DNA of 61,271 nucleotides from Candidatus Tumulicola scandinaviensis (GCA_003140835.1 PLLA01000051.1:1-61271), one strand, 5' to 3'. Counted from the first letter of the stretch, positions 40,950 through 50,779 are shown. Translations and numbers: made by a program. Notes: generated from the sequence alone by a model not told the origin.

Positions 40950-42563
40950 ATGGGACTGTTGCTGGCGCTGTTGACCGGCGCGACGGCAATCGCCCAGCCG
41001 GCGCCGGTAGCGTCCGCCACGCCCTCGCCGGTGCCGTCGGGAGCAAGTCCCGCCCCCACCGCGAGCGCAGCGCCGGCTCCGCCCGCGCCAAATGCGCCGA
41101 CTCCCCCGCCGATTACGGTTTCGCCCGCCATCGCCACGGTTCCGATCGGCACCCCGGCGCGCGTGACCGTGGAATCGGTCCTCGCCCCGATCGCCGCAGT
41201 TATCCACGATCCGGCGATCGCCGACGTTTCGGTCGATCAGGCGTCGTCCACGGTGACGCTGTTCGGAAAGAAACCGGGCACGACGGTGGTGACCATTTCC
41301 GACGCGCGCGGACTAACCCGCGACGTCCCGGTGCGCGTCGCCTTTTACGCCGGCAGCGTCGCGCCGCAGACGACACTTTCCATCACCGGCGATCCTGCGT
41401 CGGCCGACTTCATCCGTCAAGAAGTGGCCGCTGCCGTGATTCGCGCCGCGCAGGCGCGCCCGGGCGCACAGATCGTCGTCGGTCCCGACGACGTGCCGTT
41501 CTCCGGCAATCTCGCCCAGGACCGGGTTGCCGTCGTCAACGTTCCGGTACTCATCCAAGGCACCGACTATTTCGAGGTCGACGCATCGACCCGCGTCGAC
41601 GTGCGCAACGTGGCGGCTCCGCGCATATCGCCCGATTCGCTCATGGTCAGCGACTATCCGGAACGCCTCGAAGAGAACGGTTCGCTCTTCGCCGCCGATC
41701 TCCGCAACGAACAGCCGTCGCGATTTCTCTATTTCCACTATAATCCGCCGGGACAGCCGGCCCGGCGCATCGTGCTGCGTCTCGACAATCGTTCGGCCGA
41801 ACCGGTCAACGTGCAGTTCATCAGCGGACGCGGCGGCCCGACGGCAAACGAAATGGAAGCCGGGCACACGGCAACGCGCGCCTTCCTCATCGACGTCGTG
41901 CAGAATCAAGGCCGACTCATCACGATGCCTGGGAATACGTCGATGAACATTGCGACGCAAGATATGCCGCCCGGCACAATCGTCTGCAATCTGCTCCAGC
42001 TGCGCGTGCTGTCGGGGAGCAGCGGCGTGCATCTTACGCTCTTCGCGCAACCCGCCGACGCCGACCCCGCTGCAGCCCCGGACGCGGGCGAACTGCTCGA
42101 AGCAACGCACAAGCACGCGCGCGGCATCTACCCGATCCCCGAGTTTTATTACGCGACGCAGTGGAACGTCAACGGCGACTATCTCGAAGTGCCGATCGGT
42201 CAAATCCCGTTGCCCAACGATTTGCAAGGGCAGGCGCTAGCCGGCGATTACGGCGTTTTGCAATCGTTTGTCGTCACCATGCACAATCCGCTCTCGACGC
42301 CGCAGTCGATTGCGTTGTACGAAAATCCGCGCGGAGGCCGCGCGACCGCGACCTATCTCATCGACGGGTCGCTCGTACAGTCGCACCAGGTTACGGCATT
42401 TTCACGCTACAAGGTCCGCCAGTACGTCATCCCCGCGCGCGGTTTCGTACGCGTGACGATCGTCACCATGCCCGAAGCCGGTTCGAGCTATCCGCTTCGG
42501 CTGATCTTTGCCCCCGACGACGGCAGCGTCGCTCCCGGTGCGGCGGGCTCGCCGGTGTATTAG
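40950..42563 (+). CDS. Secreted protein with CpaC/secretin N-domain-like module
   Basis: A 537-residue exported protein: signal (MGLLLALLTGATAIAQ), a Pro/Ala linker, then about residues 58-130 with VPIGTPARVTVESVLAPIAAVI, DPAIADVSV and LFGKKPGTTVVTISD, the pattern of the N-terminal domain of CpaC-type pilus secretins. The secretin pore domain itself is not present; the remaining 400 residues are unrecognised, beta-rich and carry no membrane segment. A role at the cell surface is likely; the exact one is unknown. ATG at 40950 is chosen for the signal peptide. Confidence 0.65.
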   Translation: MGLLLALLTGATAIAQPAPVASATPSPVPSGASPAPTASAAPAPPAPNAPTPPPITVSPAIATVPIGTPARVTVESVLAPIAAVIHDPAIADVSVDQASSTVTLFGKKPGTTVVTISDARGLTRDVPVRVAFYAGSVAPQTTLSITGDPASADFIRQEVAAAVIRAAQARPGAQIVVGPDDVPFSGNLAQDRVAVVNVPVLIQGTDYFEVDASTRVDVRNVAAPRISPDSLMVSDYPERLEENGSLFAADLRNEQPSRFLYFHYNPPGQPARRIVLRLDNRSAEPVNVQFISGRGGPTANEMEAGHTATRAFLIDVVQNQGRLITMPGNTSMNIATQDMPPGTIVCNLLQLRVLSGSSGVHLTLFAQPADADPAAAPDAGELLEATHKHARGIYPIPEFYYATQWNVNGDYLEVPIGQIPLPNDLQGQALAGDYGVLQSFVVTMHNPLSTPQSIALYENPRGGRATATYLIDGSLVQSHQVTAFSRYKVRQYVIPARGFVRVTIVTMPEAGSSYPLRLIFAPDDGSVAPGAAGSPVY

Positions 42564-42573
42564 GACACTCCGC

Positions 42574-43602
42574 TTAGGCCTGCAGCGCCGCGCGATACAC
42601 GCCTTCCATCTTTCGTGCGCTCGCCGGCCACGAGAGACGCGCGATCGACCGGTTGCGAACGGCGGCCGCGCGCGCATCGTCGCTGCCGCTCAGCGCGAAT
42701 GCGAGCGCCTTCGTCCACGCGGCCGCGTCGTCAACGGCGACGACCGGTGCATCGTCGCCGACGATCTCCGAAAGTGCCCCGCGATCCGAAACGACGCACG
42801 GCGCTCCGCTGCAGAGCGCCTGCGCGGCGGCATACCCAAACCCTTCGTAGTGTGACGGAACCGCGACGACGCCGCACCCGGCGTACAACTCCAGCAACGC
42901 TCGACGCTCGACGTAGCCCCGAAACTGCACCCGGTCGGCGACGCCTAAGCTGTGGGCAAGCGCCGCGCACTCCTCTTGGTAGGGCGTCGGCGGTCCGACC
43001 GACACGAGCCTCGCGCCGTCGAGATCTGGAAGCAGGCGAACCAGCGCATCGAGATTCTTGCGGCGTTCGACGGTTCCCACAAACAAAATCGTGCGTCCGT
43101 CGCCCGCGCGTCGCTCCAGCGAACAGAAATCGTCGGCGACGCCCGGATACACTACGTGCACGCGGCGCGCATCGTAATCCGTAAGAACCTGCAGCAGCTC
43201 GCCGCGCGAGAACTCCGAGTCGACGGCGATCTGCGCGACCTTGCCGTAGAGCCCCACCGAAAACGCGCCGAAATAGTACCGCGCGTACGCCGGCGCGTGC
43301 GACTGTACGCGCAGCCACGCAACGTCGTGCACGGTCGCGACGAGCGGAAGCGACGAAAAGTACGGGACGGTCCCGGACGCACAGTGGAGGACGGTGGCGC
43401 CCGATTTCCGCGCGCGGCGCGGCAGCAAGATTTGATCCCACAGGATACGGCGGTCGAAGCGCCACGGATCGAGTCCCGGTTCGGTGAGTTCGACGACCTC
43501 GAGATCGCCCGTCCTTCGCAGCGCGTCGGCGAGACCGGAAACGTATTCACCGATGCCGGTGGCCGTTCCGATTGCGAGCTGCGCGTCGAGCGCGACTCTC
43601 AA
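42574..43602 (-). CDS. Glycosyltransferase family 4 (GT-B)
   Basis: A 342-residue protein with ATGIGEYVSGLADALRR at the start, VATVHDVAWLR in the middle, and C-terminal ILFVGTVERRKNLDALV and SHYEGFGYAAAQALCSGAPCVVSDRGALSE, the GT4 donor-binding signature with the E-x(7)-E. The sugar is unknown. TTG at 43602 overlaps the upstream stop (TTGA). It likely works on surface polysaccharide with its two neighbours. Confidence 0.9.
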   Translation of the reverse strand: MRVALDAQLAIGTATGIGEYVSGLADALRRTGDLEVVELTEPGLDPWRFDRRILWDQILLPRRARKSGATVLHCASGTVPYFSSLPLVATVHDVAWLRVQSHAPAYARYYFGAFSVGLYGKVAQIAVDSEFSRGELLQVLTDYDARRVHVVYPGVADDFCSLERRAGDGRTILFVGTVERRKNLDALVRLLPDLDGARLVSVGPPTPYQEECAALAHSLGVADRVQFRGYVERRALLELYAGCGVVAVPSHYEGFGYAAAQALCSGAPCVVSDRGALSEIVGDDAPVVAVDDAAAWTKALAFALSGSDDARAAAVRNRSIARLSWPASARKMEGVYRAALQA

Positions 43603-44468
43603 CGCAGGTCGCGTTCCAGCGCGCGAACCATAAGGGCGTGCGGGTCCAGCGATCGAGCGCGAACGAGGTAGGCTAGGGCCGAGCTTCGGTCCCCCTGCCG
43701 ACAGGCGACGACACCCAAGCCCGCCACCGCATCGGCGCTCGCCGGATCGGCCTCCGTGGCGCGGTCGAACAGCGCCTTTGCGCGCCGGACGTCGTCGAGC
43801 TGCATCGCTTGGTTGGCCGCTGAAATCGCGAACTTTCCCGAGAGTGGCGCGAGGTCGACCGCCGATTGGAAATGCTCCATCCCGCGCCGGAGCCAGTCGC
43901 CTTGCGCGCGACTGGCCGGGATCTCGCGCCAAGCACGCCGATTTGCCAACTCGCCCATGCGCCAGTACGTTTCGGCCACGGCGTCGGGGTGAATCGCTTG
44001 CAGCGACAGGCGCGCGTTGAGGGTTCGCTCGACGTCGTAGGCAGCGGCGGGGTCGCCCGGAGCCAGCGCGCTCACGACCGATTGCACCGCGTCGACGTCC
44101 GGCGCCGCGAGGAAATATTCCAACGCGAGAGCGCGGTCGCCCCGCGCCGCTGCGATCCGCGCGAGTAGCTCGTCGCGCTCGGGCGAAGCGGGCAGACGCA
44201 GCGCGTGGCGCTCGGCCTCGTCCGTCGCTCCCGCCTCGAGGGCATTTGCAGCCAGCGTCGCCTCCACGTACGGCGCCGGCGTCACCCGGTCCAATGCGCG
44301 GTAGATCGCCACGCCGAAACTCACCGGCACGCGGGCCGGCAGGGTGCCGGCCGATGCAGCCGGTGCGCTCAAGGCGTACGACGCCAACTGGATCGTTCCC
44401 AGTACGGCCAAAAAGGCGGTCACAACCGCTATAACGACTGCGCGCGCGAATCCGTAACGTCGCTTCAA
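43599..44468 (-). CDS. TPR membrane protein
   Basis: A 289-residue protein with one N-terminal helix (residues 9-33) and TPR-like helical repeats, best seen at the end (AKALFDRATEADPASADAVAGLGVVACRQGDRSSALAYL). The repeat region faces the periplasm if the anchor is a normal type II signal anchor. Probably a scaffold for neighbouring export or glycan functions. Overlaps the glycosyltransferase by 4 bases. Confidence 0.75.
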   Translation of the reverse strand: MKRRYGFARAVVIAVVTAFLAVLGTIQLASYALSAPAASAGTLPARVPVSFGVAIYRALDRVTPAPYVEATLAANALEAGATDEAERHALRLPASPERDELLARIAAARGDRALALEYFLAAPDVDAVQSVVSALAPGDPAAAYDVERTLNARLSLQAIHPDAVAETYWRMGELANRRAWREIPASRAQGDWLRRGMEHFQSAVDLAPLSGKFAISAANQAMQLDDVRRAKALFDRATEADPASADAVAGLGVVACRQGDRSSALAYLVRARSLDPHALMVRALERDLR

Positions 44469-44484
44469 CGAGACGGCGGGATTC

Positions 44485-45687
44485 CTAGAACTTGACGGTC
44501 AGGTTTACGTCCTCGCGCGTTTGCGTGGACGTGTTCGCCGGAATGAGATTGTCCTCGTAGCGCAGCTGGCGCGCCGAAATCGAAAGCGTACTCGACGAGT
44601 GGGGGATCTCGAACGTCAGCTTTCCGCCATACGAGTTGTCGGTCGCGTCGACGTTCGTCAAGCCCGGCATACCGTATCCGCCGAACATTCGGTCGGCGGC
44701 ATAGTTGAGGTTCAGGGTCAACCCATTGACGACCGGGACCGCCACCGCCGCGCCCAACGAAACTTTACTCATGTTGGCGTAGTTCGGAATGACCAGCGGC
44801 GCGTCTGCATTGGGAAGCTGCCACGACGTCGCGCCGATTGCGGGCGACGATAAGCCGCTTGCGTCGTTGCGGGTCAAGCGCTCGTAGTTGCTCGAAAGGT
44901 CGACGTTGACGTTGCGCGCGCCGGCGCGCACGTCGAAGTTCGCTCCGGCACCATATGCGTTATCGTTCATCGAGAGGGCGGGCGCGGTCAATGAGGCGCT
45001 TTCAAGGCGCGTCGTAACCTGCAACGGACCGAGGTGAACCGCGGCCGGCACGAAAGCCGAGGAGCCTGCGGCGCCGGCCGGCGCGGCCGAATTCCCAAAC
45101 GTCAACGCTAAACTCTGCGAAGAACCGGACGGCCCGGCGTGCGTCGCCGGTCCGAAAGAAAAAGATTCCGATTGCGGCGACACCAGCGGAGAAGCGGCGA
45201 CGGGCTCATATTGTCCGGCGGTAAACGTTGCTGCCGAGGCCTCGCGTGCGGTCTGGAGTTCCGGTGTCGTCGCTACGTCTGAGACCGGCGGCGAAGGCGC
45301 TAAGAAATGTAAGTTCGTTTGCAGCAGTCGGGCGCGGACGGCTTGAGGAAGGCCGAACGCATCGCCGTCGGCCACGACCGCCGAACCTTGGAAATGCGTT
45401 ATCGCGAAGGTCGGGGCGCCGGCGCTGCGTACGAATGCGGCCGGACCGTCTGCAGTGCGCGCACCCAGTGCGAGGTCGCGCAACGGCGATTCGCTCGTTC
45501 GATCGCCGTATGCCGCCGCGAACGACGCGCGAGCGTCGGTCGATTCGCCGAACAGCAGCACCATCAACTGCGGGCGAAGATCGAATGCGGCGCCGTCCGC
45601 CGGCGCGAACGGCGAAGCCGGGGCAATGCTAAAGGCGAGCGCTGCTGCGAGCGCTGTGGTCGCGATGATGCCGACCAGCCGACGCAC
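44485..45687 (-). CDS. Outer-membrane beta-barrel-like protein, function unknown
   Basis: A 400-residue protein with signal (RRLVGIIATTALAAAL), a long Ala/Ser/Pro-rich region, and a C-terminal part of alternating beta strands (VSLGAAVAVPVVNGLTLNLNYAADR, KLTFEIPHSSSTLSISARQ) ending in LTVKF, a terminal Phe as in barrel proteins. GTG at 45687 is set by a GGAGGAG at 45691-45697. It heads a three-gene unit with the TPR protein and glycosyltransferase. Confidence 0.65.
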   Translation of the reverse strand: MRRLVGIIATTALAAALAFSIAPASPFAPADGAAFDLRPQLMVLLFGESTDARASFAAAYGDRTSESPLRDLALGARTADGPAAFVRSAGAPTFAITHFQGSAVVADGDAFGLPQAVRARLLQTNLHFLAPSPPVSDVATTPELQTAREASAATFTAGQYEPVAASPLVSPQSESFSFGPATHAGPSGSSQSLALTFGNSAAPAGAAGSSAFVPAAVHLGPLQVTTRLESASLTAPALSMNDNAYGAGANFDVRAGARNVNVDLSSNYERLTRNDASGLSSPAIGATSWQLPNADAPLVIPNYANMSKVSLGAAVAVPVVNGLTLNLNYAADRMFGGYGMPGLTNVDATDNSYGGKLTFEIPHSSSTLSISARQLRYEDNLIPANTSTQTREDVNLTVKF

Positions 45688-45690
45688 GTT

Positions 45691-45697
45691 CTCCTCC
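45691..45697 (-). promoter_or_regulatory. Ribosome binding site fixing the GTG start at 45687
   Basis: GGAGGAG on the minus strand, 3 bases before GTG at 45687. An upstream ATG at 45717 has no such site. Confidence 0.7.
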
Positions 45698-45775
45698 GGT
45701 CCTCGGAATACACCCATCCGTTAACGAGGCGAGCATCTGTATCGTTCGCTGCCGGTGGGCGTTCCATCTTGGAGA

Positions 45776-46189
45776 CTACGGCCTACGGCCCCTGGCGAGA
45801 AAGCGCCGCCCGATCAAAATTGCCGCGTAGTCGTCGATGGGGCCGGGCGGGAGCTGGAGGCCCAGCGGGACCAGACGCCGCCACCCCCGTGGCGGATGCT
45901 CCTCGAAGTATAGCTCACGAGCCCGGCGGGTGGTTTCGTACTCGTCGACCAGGTGAATGGGCACGCCCAAGTCCGCGAGCTCCGCGGCGAGTGCCTGAGC
46001 GTTGGTGCCGCGACCCAAGGCCAACGCTTCGACCAGGTGGACTGCGAGCAGGGCCCGCAGGCGCTCCCGCAGCGCCGGCACGGGGACGACTCCGGCTTCG
46101 ATGACGGTTCCCTGCGGGTCGAGCAGGGCGAAGCCGGCCTTGCCGCTGCCAGGGTCGACTCCGAGGACGCCCCCGGCCGCCGCGTTCAC
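45776..46189 (-). CDS. Small RuvC/YqgF-like nuclease-fold protein
   Basis: A 137-residue protein with GVDPGSGKAGFALLD at the start (first acidic residue of the RNase H fold), LVDEYETTRRAREL in the middle and PPGPIDDYAAILIGRRFL at the end, so the acidic D/E/D set of RuvC-like or YqgF-like resolvases appears kept. It is shorter than RuvC and may process nucleic acid. It is the last gene of the LPS run, overlapping DUF3084 as GTGA; a functional link is not evident. Confidence 0.7.
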   Translation of the reverse strand: MNAAAGGVLGVDPGSGKAGFALLDPQGTVIEAGVVPVPALRERLRALLAVHLVEALALGRGTNAQALAAELADLGVPIHLVDEYETTRRARELYFEEHPPRGWRRLVPLGLQLPPGPIDDYAAILIGRRFLARGRRP

Positions 46190-47133
46190 GATCCCGGCTG
46201 TTGGGTGAGAACGATAACGATCGGAATGCCCCCGATGTGCGGGTAAAAATCGTCGGCCGCAAACGCCGTCAGGAGAAAGGTTCCCGACCTGGAGATCCGC
46301 TGCTGCATCTGCTGCGCGTCCGGTATGAGCTGCAGCGGCTGAACGTTGTCGGCCAGAAAAGGCGGCAGCCCGAGGCGGCGCGCCGAGATCGAGACGTAGT
46401 TCTGGAGCTGGCTCAGCGCGATGTTCACGCTCGCGCCGCTCTTGCCGGGAATCGTCAGTTGCGCGATGACCTGGCCTTTTTGGAAGTACCGGAGATCGGC
46501 GGTGACGTTGATCGCGAAGTGAATCGGGTCGTTCTCAAAGAGGTTCTGATCGGAGGTAACGGTCAGCATGACGTTTGCTTGAGATAGCTTCGCCGCAGTA
46601 TTGAGGTTATTCGCCAAGCCGACCAGCTTCGCGTCGGCATCGGGCGGAATAGCATACGGCTTAAGGCCGAGACGCGGGTAGTTGGCATTGACGAACTTTA
46701 CCGCGTCGTAATAAAACGAGCGAATCGTCGTCAGCCGCTGCGAGGCGCTCGCCGTCTGGTTGATGGTACGGTAGAAGGGAACCATCAACGCATCCACTTG
46801 CACGATCAGCCGCCCGGTATTGACTTTGGTTTCGAGATCGCGCTCGCGGCGGGTAAGCTCGGTGATCTGCTGATTGATCGAGTTGAGCTTGAAGAATGCG
46901 GTCTTGACCTGCTGCGACGCGAAGATCGCAACCAGCGTCACGACCAAGGCGATGACCATGCCGGTGCCGATTGCGATAATCGTCGACGTATAGCGAGGCC
47001 GGATGCCGAACAGCGTGAGCCGCTTGCGGCCGACTTGGTGGCCCACGCGGTCGCCGACGTAGGCCACGGCGCCGGCAATCAGCATTACGAAAAGGACGTT
47101 GCCGATGCCGCGCACGATCTCGATGAAATTCAT
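46186..47133 (-). CDS. DUF3084 membrane protein
   Basis: A 315-residue protein with two N-terminal helices; between them GDRVGHQVGRKRLTLFGIRPRYTSTIIAIGTG, the DUF3084 signature. A coiled coil (about 75-125) and a soluble domain follow. DUF3084 is best known from cyanobacteria and has no firm function. Here it lies between lptF and the RuvC-like gene. Confidence 0.82.
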   Translation of the reverse strand: MNFIEIVRGIGNVLFVMLIAGAVAYVGDRVGHQVGRKRLTLFGIRPRYTSTIIAIGTGMVIALVVTLVAIFASQQVKTAFFKLNSINQQITELTRRERDLETKVNTGRLIVQVDALMVPFYRTINQTASASQRLTTIRSFYYDAVKFVNANYPRLGLKPYAIPPDADAKLVGLANNLNTAAKLSQANVMLTVTSDQNLFENDPIHFAINVTADLRYFQKGQVIAQLTIPGKSGASVNIALSQLQNYVSISARRLGLPPFLADNVQPLQLIPDAQQMQQRISRSGTFLLTAFAADDFYPHIGGIPIVIVLTQQPGS

Positions 47134-47142
47134 GGCAGGCGC

Positions 47143-48252
47143 CTACACCGTCGCAGCCTGCCGCAGGCGCGACAAGCCGATCGCCGTGAACAGGAGGTTG
47201 GGCATCCACGCCCACAGCCACGCCACGCTCACGAACGCCTCGCCAAAGAACGAGCATAGGGTCATCACGATATAGTAAACGAAAACGATTGCGAGCGACA
47301 ATCCGAACCCAAGACTGGCGCTGCCGCCTCCGCTTCGGACCGACCGCAGTCCAAACGGCACTGCAATCAGGATGAAGACGAAGCACGCAAACGGACGAGC
47401 CAGCTTTTCCTGATAGGTCGCGACGTATTTACGCCGTTCGCTCTCGGTCAACTGCCCCGAATGCACGACGCCGGCGATCTGAGCGCGGCTCATACTGTCG
47501 GGGTCGTCGTTCTTTATTCGTTTGACCAGATCGGTCGGATTTTCACCGATTTCAACCTGCTGGTGCGGGATCGGGGGCTCGGCCAGTACCGATCCGTCGG
47601 GGTTAAACCGGTAGAGGCTCGAATTCTGCAGCACCCATTTGTTGATGGTGAACTCCGCCCGGTCGGCGAACACGATCTGTCGCGCTTGATTTCGGTTGTC
47701 GTATTGAATCAGCGTCACGTGCAACAGTGCTTGCGAATTGGGTTCGTACGCGGTGGCGACCGTCACTTGCCGCCCCCCGCCGGGAAGCGGCGCGGAAACG
47801 GTGAGATCCCGGTTGTACGCATTGGTATGGTTGATGACGGAGTTCTCGATCTCGATGAGCTGGTCGTTCGCGTACGGCACCAGCTCCTCCTGAAGGAACA
47901 GCGTCGCAAACGACATCACGATCCCGACGGCGAGAAGGGGCATCACGATCCGCGAAAACGTGATGCCGGCAGCTTTCATCGCGGTGATTTCGGTATCGCT
48001 CGACAACCTCTGGATCGCCAGCAGCGTTCCCAACAGCAGTGCCATCGGAATCACCAGCACGACGTAGGCCGGCAGCGACCACGCGAAGACCAGCAGCGCC
48101 GCCCACAGCGGCGCGTGATCGTTGCTCACGAGTTTGCCGATGTTCAAGATCTCGGTCGCCGCGAAAATGAGCGTGAACGCGCCCAACCCAAAGCCAAACG
48201 GTGCCGACAGCTCGGTCAGCATATACCGGTCGAGAATAGTCAGCCTTAGCAA
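47143..48252 (-). CDS. lptF: LPS export permease LptF/LptG (YjgP/YjgQ)
   Basis: A 369-residue permease with three N-terminal and three C-terminal helices around a periplasmic domain. Typical parts are ILDRYMLTELSAPFGFGLG, RLSSDTEITAMKAAGI and FACFVFILIAVPFG. Lpt transporters need LptF and LptG; only one gene is present here, so a partner lies elsewhere or the protein forms a homodimer. TTG start at 48252, three bases after lptB. Confidence 0.92.
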   Translation of the reverse strand: MLRLTILDRYMLTELSAPFGFGLGAFTLIFAATEILNIGKLVSNDHAPLWAALLVFAWSLPAYVVLVIPMALLLGTLLAIQRLSSDTEITAMKAAGITFSRIVMPLLAVGIVMSFATLFLQEELVPYANDQLIEIENSVINHTNAYNRDLTVSAPLPGGGRQVTVATAYEPNSQALLHVTLIQYDNRNQARQIVFADRAEFTINKWVLQNSSLYRFNPDGSVLAEPPIPHQQVEIGENPTDLVKRIKNDDPDSMSRAQIAGVVHSGQLTESERRKYVATYQEKLARPFACFVFILIAVPFGLRSVRSGGGSASLGFGLSLAIVFVYYIVMTLCSFFGEAFVSVAWLWAWMPNLLFTAIGLSRLRQAATV

Positions 48253-48255
48253 AAG

Positions 48256-49002
48256 CTACAGCCTAAAGCCTTCACCCAGATAAAACGTTCGGGCGATGGG
48301 CGAGTCGAGCACTTCTTGCGCGGAACCCGAGACTTCGATGCGGCCGTTGTTCATGATGTAGGCGCGGTCGACGATCGCGAGCGTTTCGCGAACTTGGTGA
48401 TCGGTAATGAGGATGCCGAGCCCTCGATCGCGGAGCTGGCGTATCATCGTTTGAATGTCGGCGACGGCGATCGGGTCGATGCCGGTGAAGGGCTCGTCGA
48501 GGAGCAAAAAAGCGGGTTCGATGGCGAGCGCGCGCGCGATCTCGACGCGACGCCGTTCCCCGCCCGACAGACTATCGCCGCGCGCGTCGACGAACGCGCG
48601 CAAACCAAACTCTTCCAGCAGCGCCGGCAAGCGGCGCTCCTGCTCGTCGTGGGGAACGCCATTTTGTTCCCAGATCAGGCGAATGTTATCGCCGACCGAG
48701 AGCTTGCGAAAGATTGAGTTCTCTTGCGAGAGGTAGCCCACGCCGTTTCGCGCTCGCGCATACATCGGCGCCGACGTCAGGTCGATCTCACGAGACTTGG
48801 ATTCGAGCAACACCGTACCGCCGTCCGGCTTGACCAAGCCGACGACCATGTAGAACGTCGTCGTTTTGCCGGCGCCGTTGGGCCCGAGCAAGCCGACGAC
48901 TTCGCCGTTGCCGACCTCGGCCGACACGCCGTTCACGACCGTGCGCTCGCCGTAACGCTTGACTAGGCCCCGCAGTTTTATCGAAGATTCTTGACCGTTC
49001 AT
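48256..49002 (-). CDS. lptB: LPS export ABC ATPase LptB
   Basis: A 248-residue ATPase: Walker [27 protein letters not shown] (Q-loop), signature [15 protein letters not shown], Walker [17 protein letters not shown]-loop [10 protein letters not shown]. These match LptB closely. It powers LPS extraction from the inner membrane with LptFG. Overlaps lptC by 4 bases. Confidence 0.96.
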   Translation of the reverse strand: MNGQESSIKLRGLVKRYGERTVVNGVSAEVGNGEVVGLLGPNGAGKTTTFYMVVGLVKPDGGTVLLESKSREIDLTSAPMYARARNGVGYLSQENSIFRKLSVGDNIRLIWEQNGVPHDEQERRLPALLEEFGLRAFVDARGDSLSGGERRRVEIARALAIEPAFLLLDEPFTGIDPIAVADIQTMIRQLRDRGLGILITDHQVRETLAIVDRAYIMNNGRIEVSGSAQEVLDSPIARTFYLGEGFRL

Positions 49003-49556
49003 AGCATCCGCATGTGAGTGAGTGAGATATCGGAGTCAAAGCTCGAGCCCGTCCCGCGAAATCCGTTAGGATCGGTGACGACGACGTTCCCGTCGCCGTG
49101 CAGCATCTCGGCGGTCCGGTCGTACACCAGTCTCGAACATTCAAGCTCCATACCGGTGCTCGTCTTCGCGTGCACGTTGTCGACCAGCGTCACCGCGTTC
49201 GTGTTCTCGTCGACGATCGCTTGCGGGGCGGTGGCCGTCATCGTCGTCCCGTTCCTGTCGTGGAACGTGACGCGCGCGTCTTGAAAGACGGCCCGAGCCT
49301 TCCCTTGCGCTCCCCGGCTTTCGTACGACTTCGCGATCAATTCATACTGGATGCGGTTTTGGACTTGCTGAATGATCCGCACCGGTCGCCGGGCGCTTCC
49401 CTGGCCCGTGATGTGGAGTGGCGGAGCGGTCGCCGCAGCCTTCGGCTGGGCGCCGCGCGAAGCCGGACCGGGCGTCGTCTTTGGCGCTTGAGGATTGCAC
49501 GCGCATACGAGCAGCAGTACCGGCAGGCAGCCGCTCAAGCACTTCGCACCCCGCAT
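48999..49556 (-). CDS. lptC: LPS export protein LptC (lipoprotein form)
   Basis: A 185-residue protein with a lipobox VCAC (Cys about 20), a Pro/Ala linker and one OstA/LptC-type beta-jellyroll (about 85-180): [40 protein letters not shown], and [10 protein letters not shown]. LptC normally has a membrane helix; a lipid anchor is less common. It bridges LptBFG and LptA. It could instead be LptA-like; no second candidate is in the window. Confidence 0.8.
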   Translation of the reverse strand: MRGAKCLSGCLPVLLLVCACNPQAPKTTPGPASRGAQPKAAATAPPLHITGQGSARRPVRIIQQVQNRIQYELIAKSYESRGAQGKARAVFQDARVTFHDRNGTTMTATAPQAIVDENTNAVTLVDNVHAKTSTGMELECSRLVYDRTAEMLHGDGNVVVTDPNGFRGTGSSFDSDISLTHMRML

Positions 49557-50779
49557 CAGCCCGCGGGCCTGCCCGAGGCGACCGGTGCTTTCGGCTGCGC
49601 CGCCGCCAGTGCCAACCCCATCGTCGGCAGCCAGAGACCGAAGATCACGATGCTCATGGTATCGATCAGGCCTTGCACGGCAACGCCGACGAGTCCCGCC
49701 GCCACCGCGAGCGACAGCAGCGCGGCTGCGGGCTCAGCCCGCGCAACGCGCGCGCGCAATTCGACGGCAAACGACCATGCATTCCACAGGAACGCCGCCA
49801 GCATGAGGATTCCGCCTTCGGCAAAGAACGTCAAGTAGAGGCTGTGAGCGTGGAACGCCGTGCGGTCGGCGTCGGGAACGTGCACGAGTGCGTAGAGACG
49901 CGGAAAATCGAACGGTCCGACGCCGGTGAGCGGAAACCGGTCGATGATCTGCAGCGCCGCCTGCCAAATCGAGATGCGAGTGTAATCCTCGCTTGGATCG
50001 TGGTGGCTGTTGAACAGTAGCAAAACTATCGCGACCCCCGCTGCGACCACAACCAACGCGGCCGTTCCGCCTCGGCGTGCGTGTCGCATTTGCACGGCGG
50101 CCAAAAAAGCCGCAGCCGCCGTGCATCCCATCCACCCGGCGCGCGAGTACGTCAGCGCCAGCGCGACGAGGCCGGCCGCGATCGCCGTCCACCCCAACAG
50201 GCGCAACGCGCGCACCCCTGCGATTCGGGTCATCGCGTAGGCGATCGGCAGCAGAACCGTCAGGTAGGCGGCCAGCTCGCCAGGAAGAATAAAGGTTCCG
50301 GTCGCGCGGCCGTGCTGTAATGCATAAAGCGACGCGGGGGTGCGCGTGAGAACCATCACGATTGCCGCCGCGGCTGCGAGCGTACCCGACGACAGGTACG
50401 ACCAGAAAATAGCACCGGCGACGTTGCGGTCGGAATAGAATCGCAACAACGCACAATGCCAGACGACGTTCGTTCCGAAGATGCACAGAAACAGCAATCC
50501 GCGCAACGGGTCGAATCCGACCGCCGACGACAGCGCCGCCGCGCCAAACCACGCGAGCATCGGCAATAGCAACGGCTGCGAACGCGGCAAGCGATAGCGC
50601 AACAGCAACGCCGACGCGTAAACGAGCAGCACTCCGACCAACCCAAGAACGCCGAGCGCGACCGATCGGGGAACGACCGAAACCCCCGGAAACGTCACGC
50701 TCGTCAACGAGATGAGGGCCGGGAACAAGGGCAAAGCGGCGTAGAGCAAGGCGAACGCGAGCGGATACAGCCGGCGCAT
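49556..50779 (-). CDS. O-antigen ligase (WaaL)-like membrane protein
   Basis: A 407-residue protein with about eleven helices and a large periplasmic loop containing PLTGVGPFDFPRLYALVHVP and AFHAHSLYLTFFAEGGIL, the conserved H-x-x-x-L/Y-x-x-x-x-x-E-x-G region of the Wzy/WaaL ligase family, which attaches polysaccharide to lipid A-core or other acceptors. Ligase against polymerase cannot be separated by sequence. It shares one base with lptC and is one base from the upstream gene. Confidence 0.85.
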   Translation of the reverse strand: MRRLYPLAFALLYAALPLFPALISLTSVTFPGVSVVPRSVALGVLGLVGVLLVYASALLLRYRLPRSQPLLLPMLAWFGAAALSSAVGFDPLRGLLFLCIFGTNVVWHCALLRFYSDRNVAGAIFWSYLSSGTLAAAAAIVMVLTRTPASLYALQHGRATGTFILPGELAAYLTVLLPIAYAMTRIAGVRALRLLGWTAIAAGLVALALTYSRAGWMGCTAAAAFLAAVQMRHARRGGTAALVVVAAGVAIVLLLFNSHHDPSEDYTRISIWQAALQIIDRFPLTGVGPFDFPRLYALVHVPDADRTAFHAHSLYLTFFAEGGILMLAAFLWNAWSFAVELRARVARAEPAAALLSLAVAAGLVGVAVQGLIDTMSIVIFGLWLPTMGLALAAAQPKAPVASGRPAG

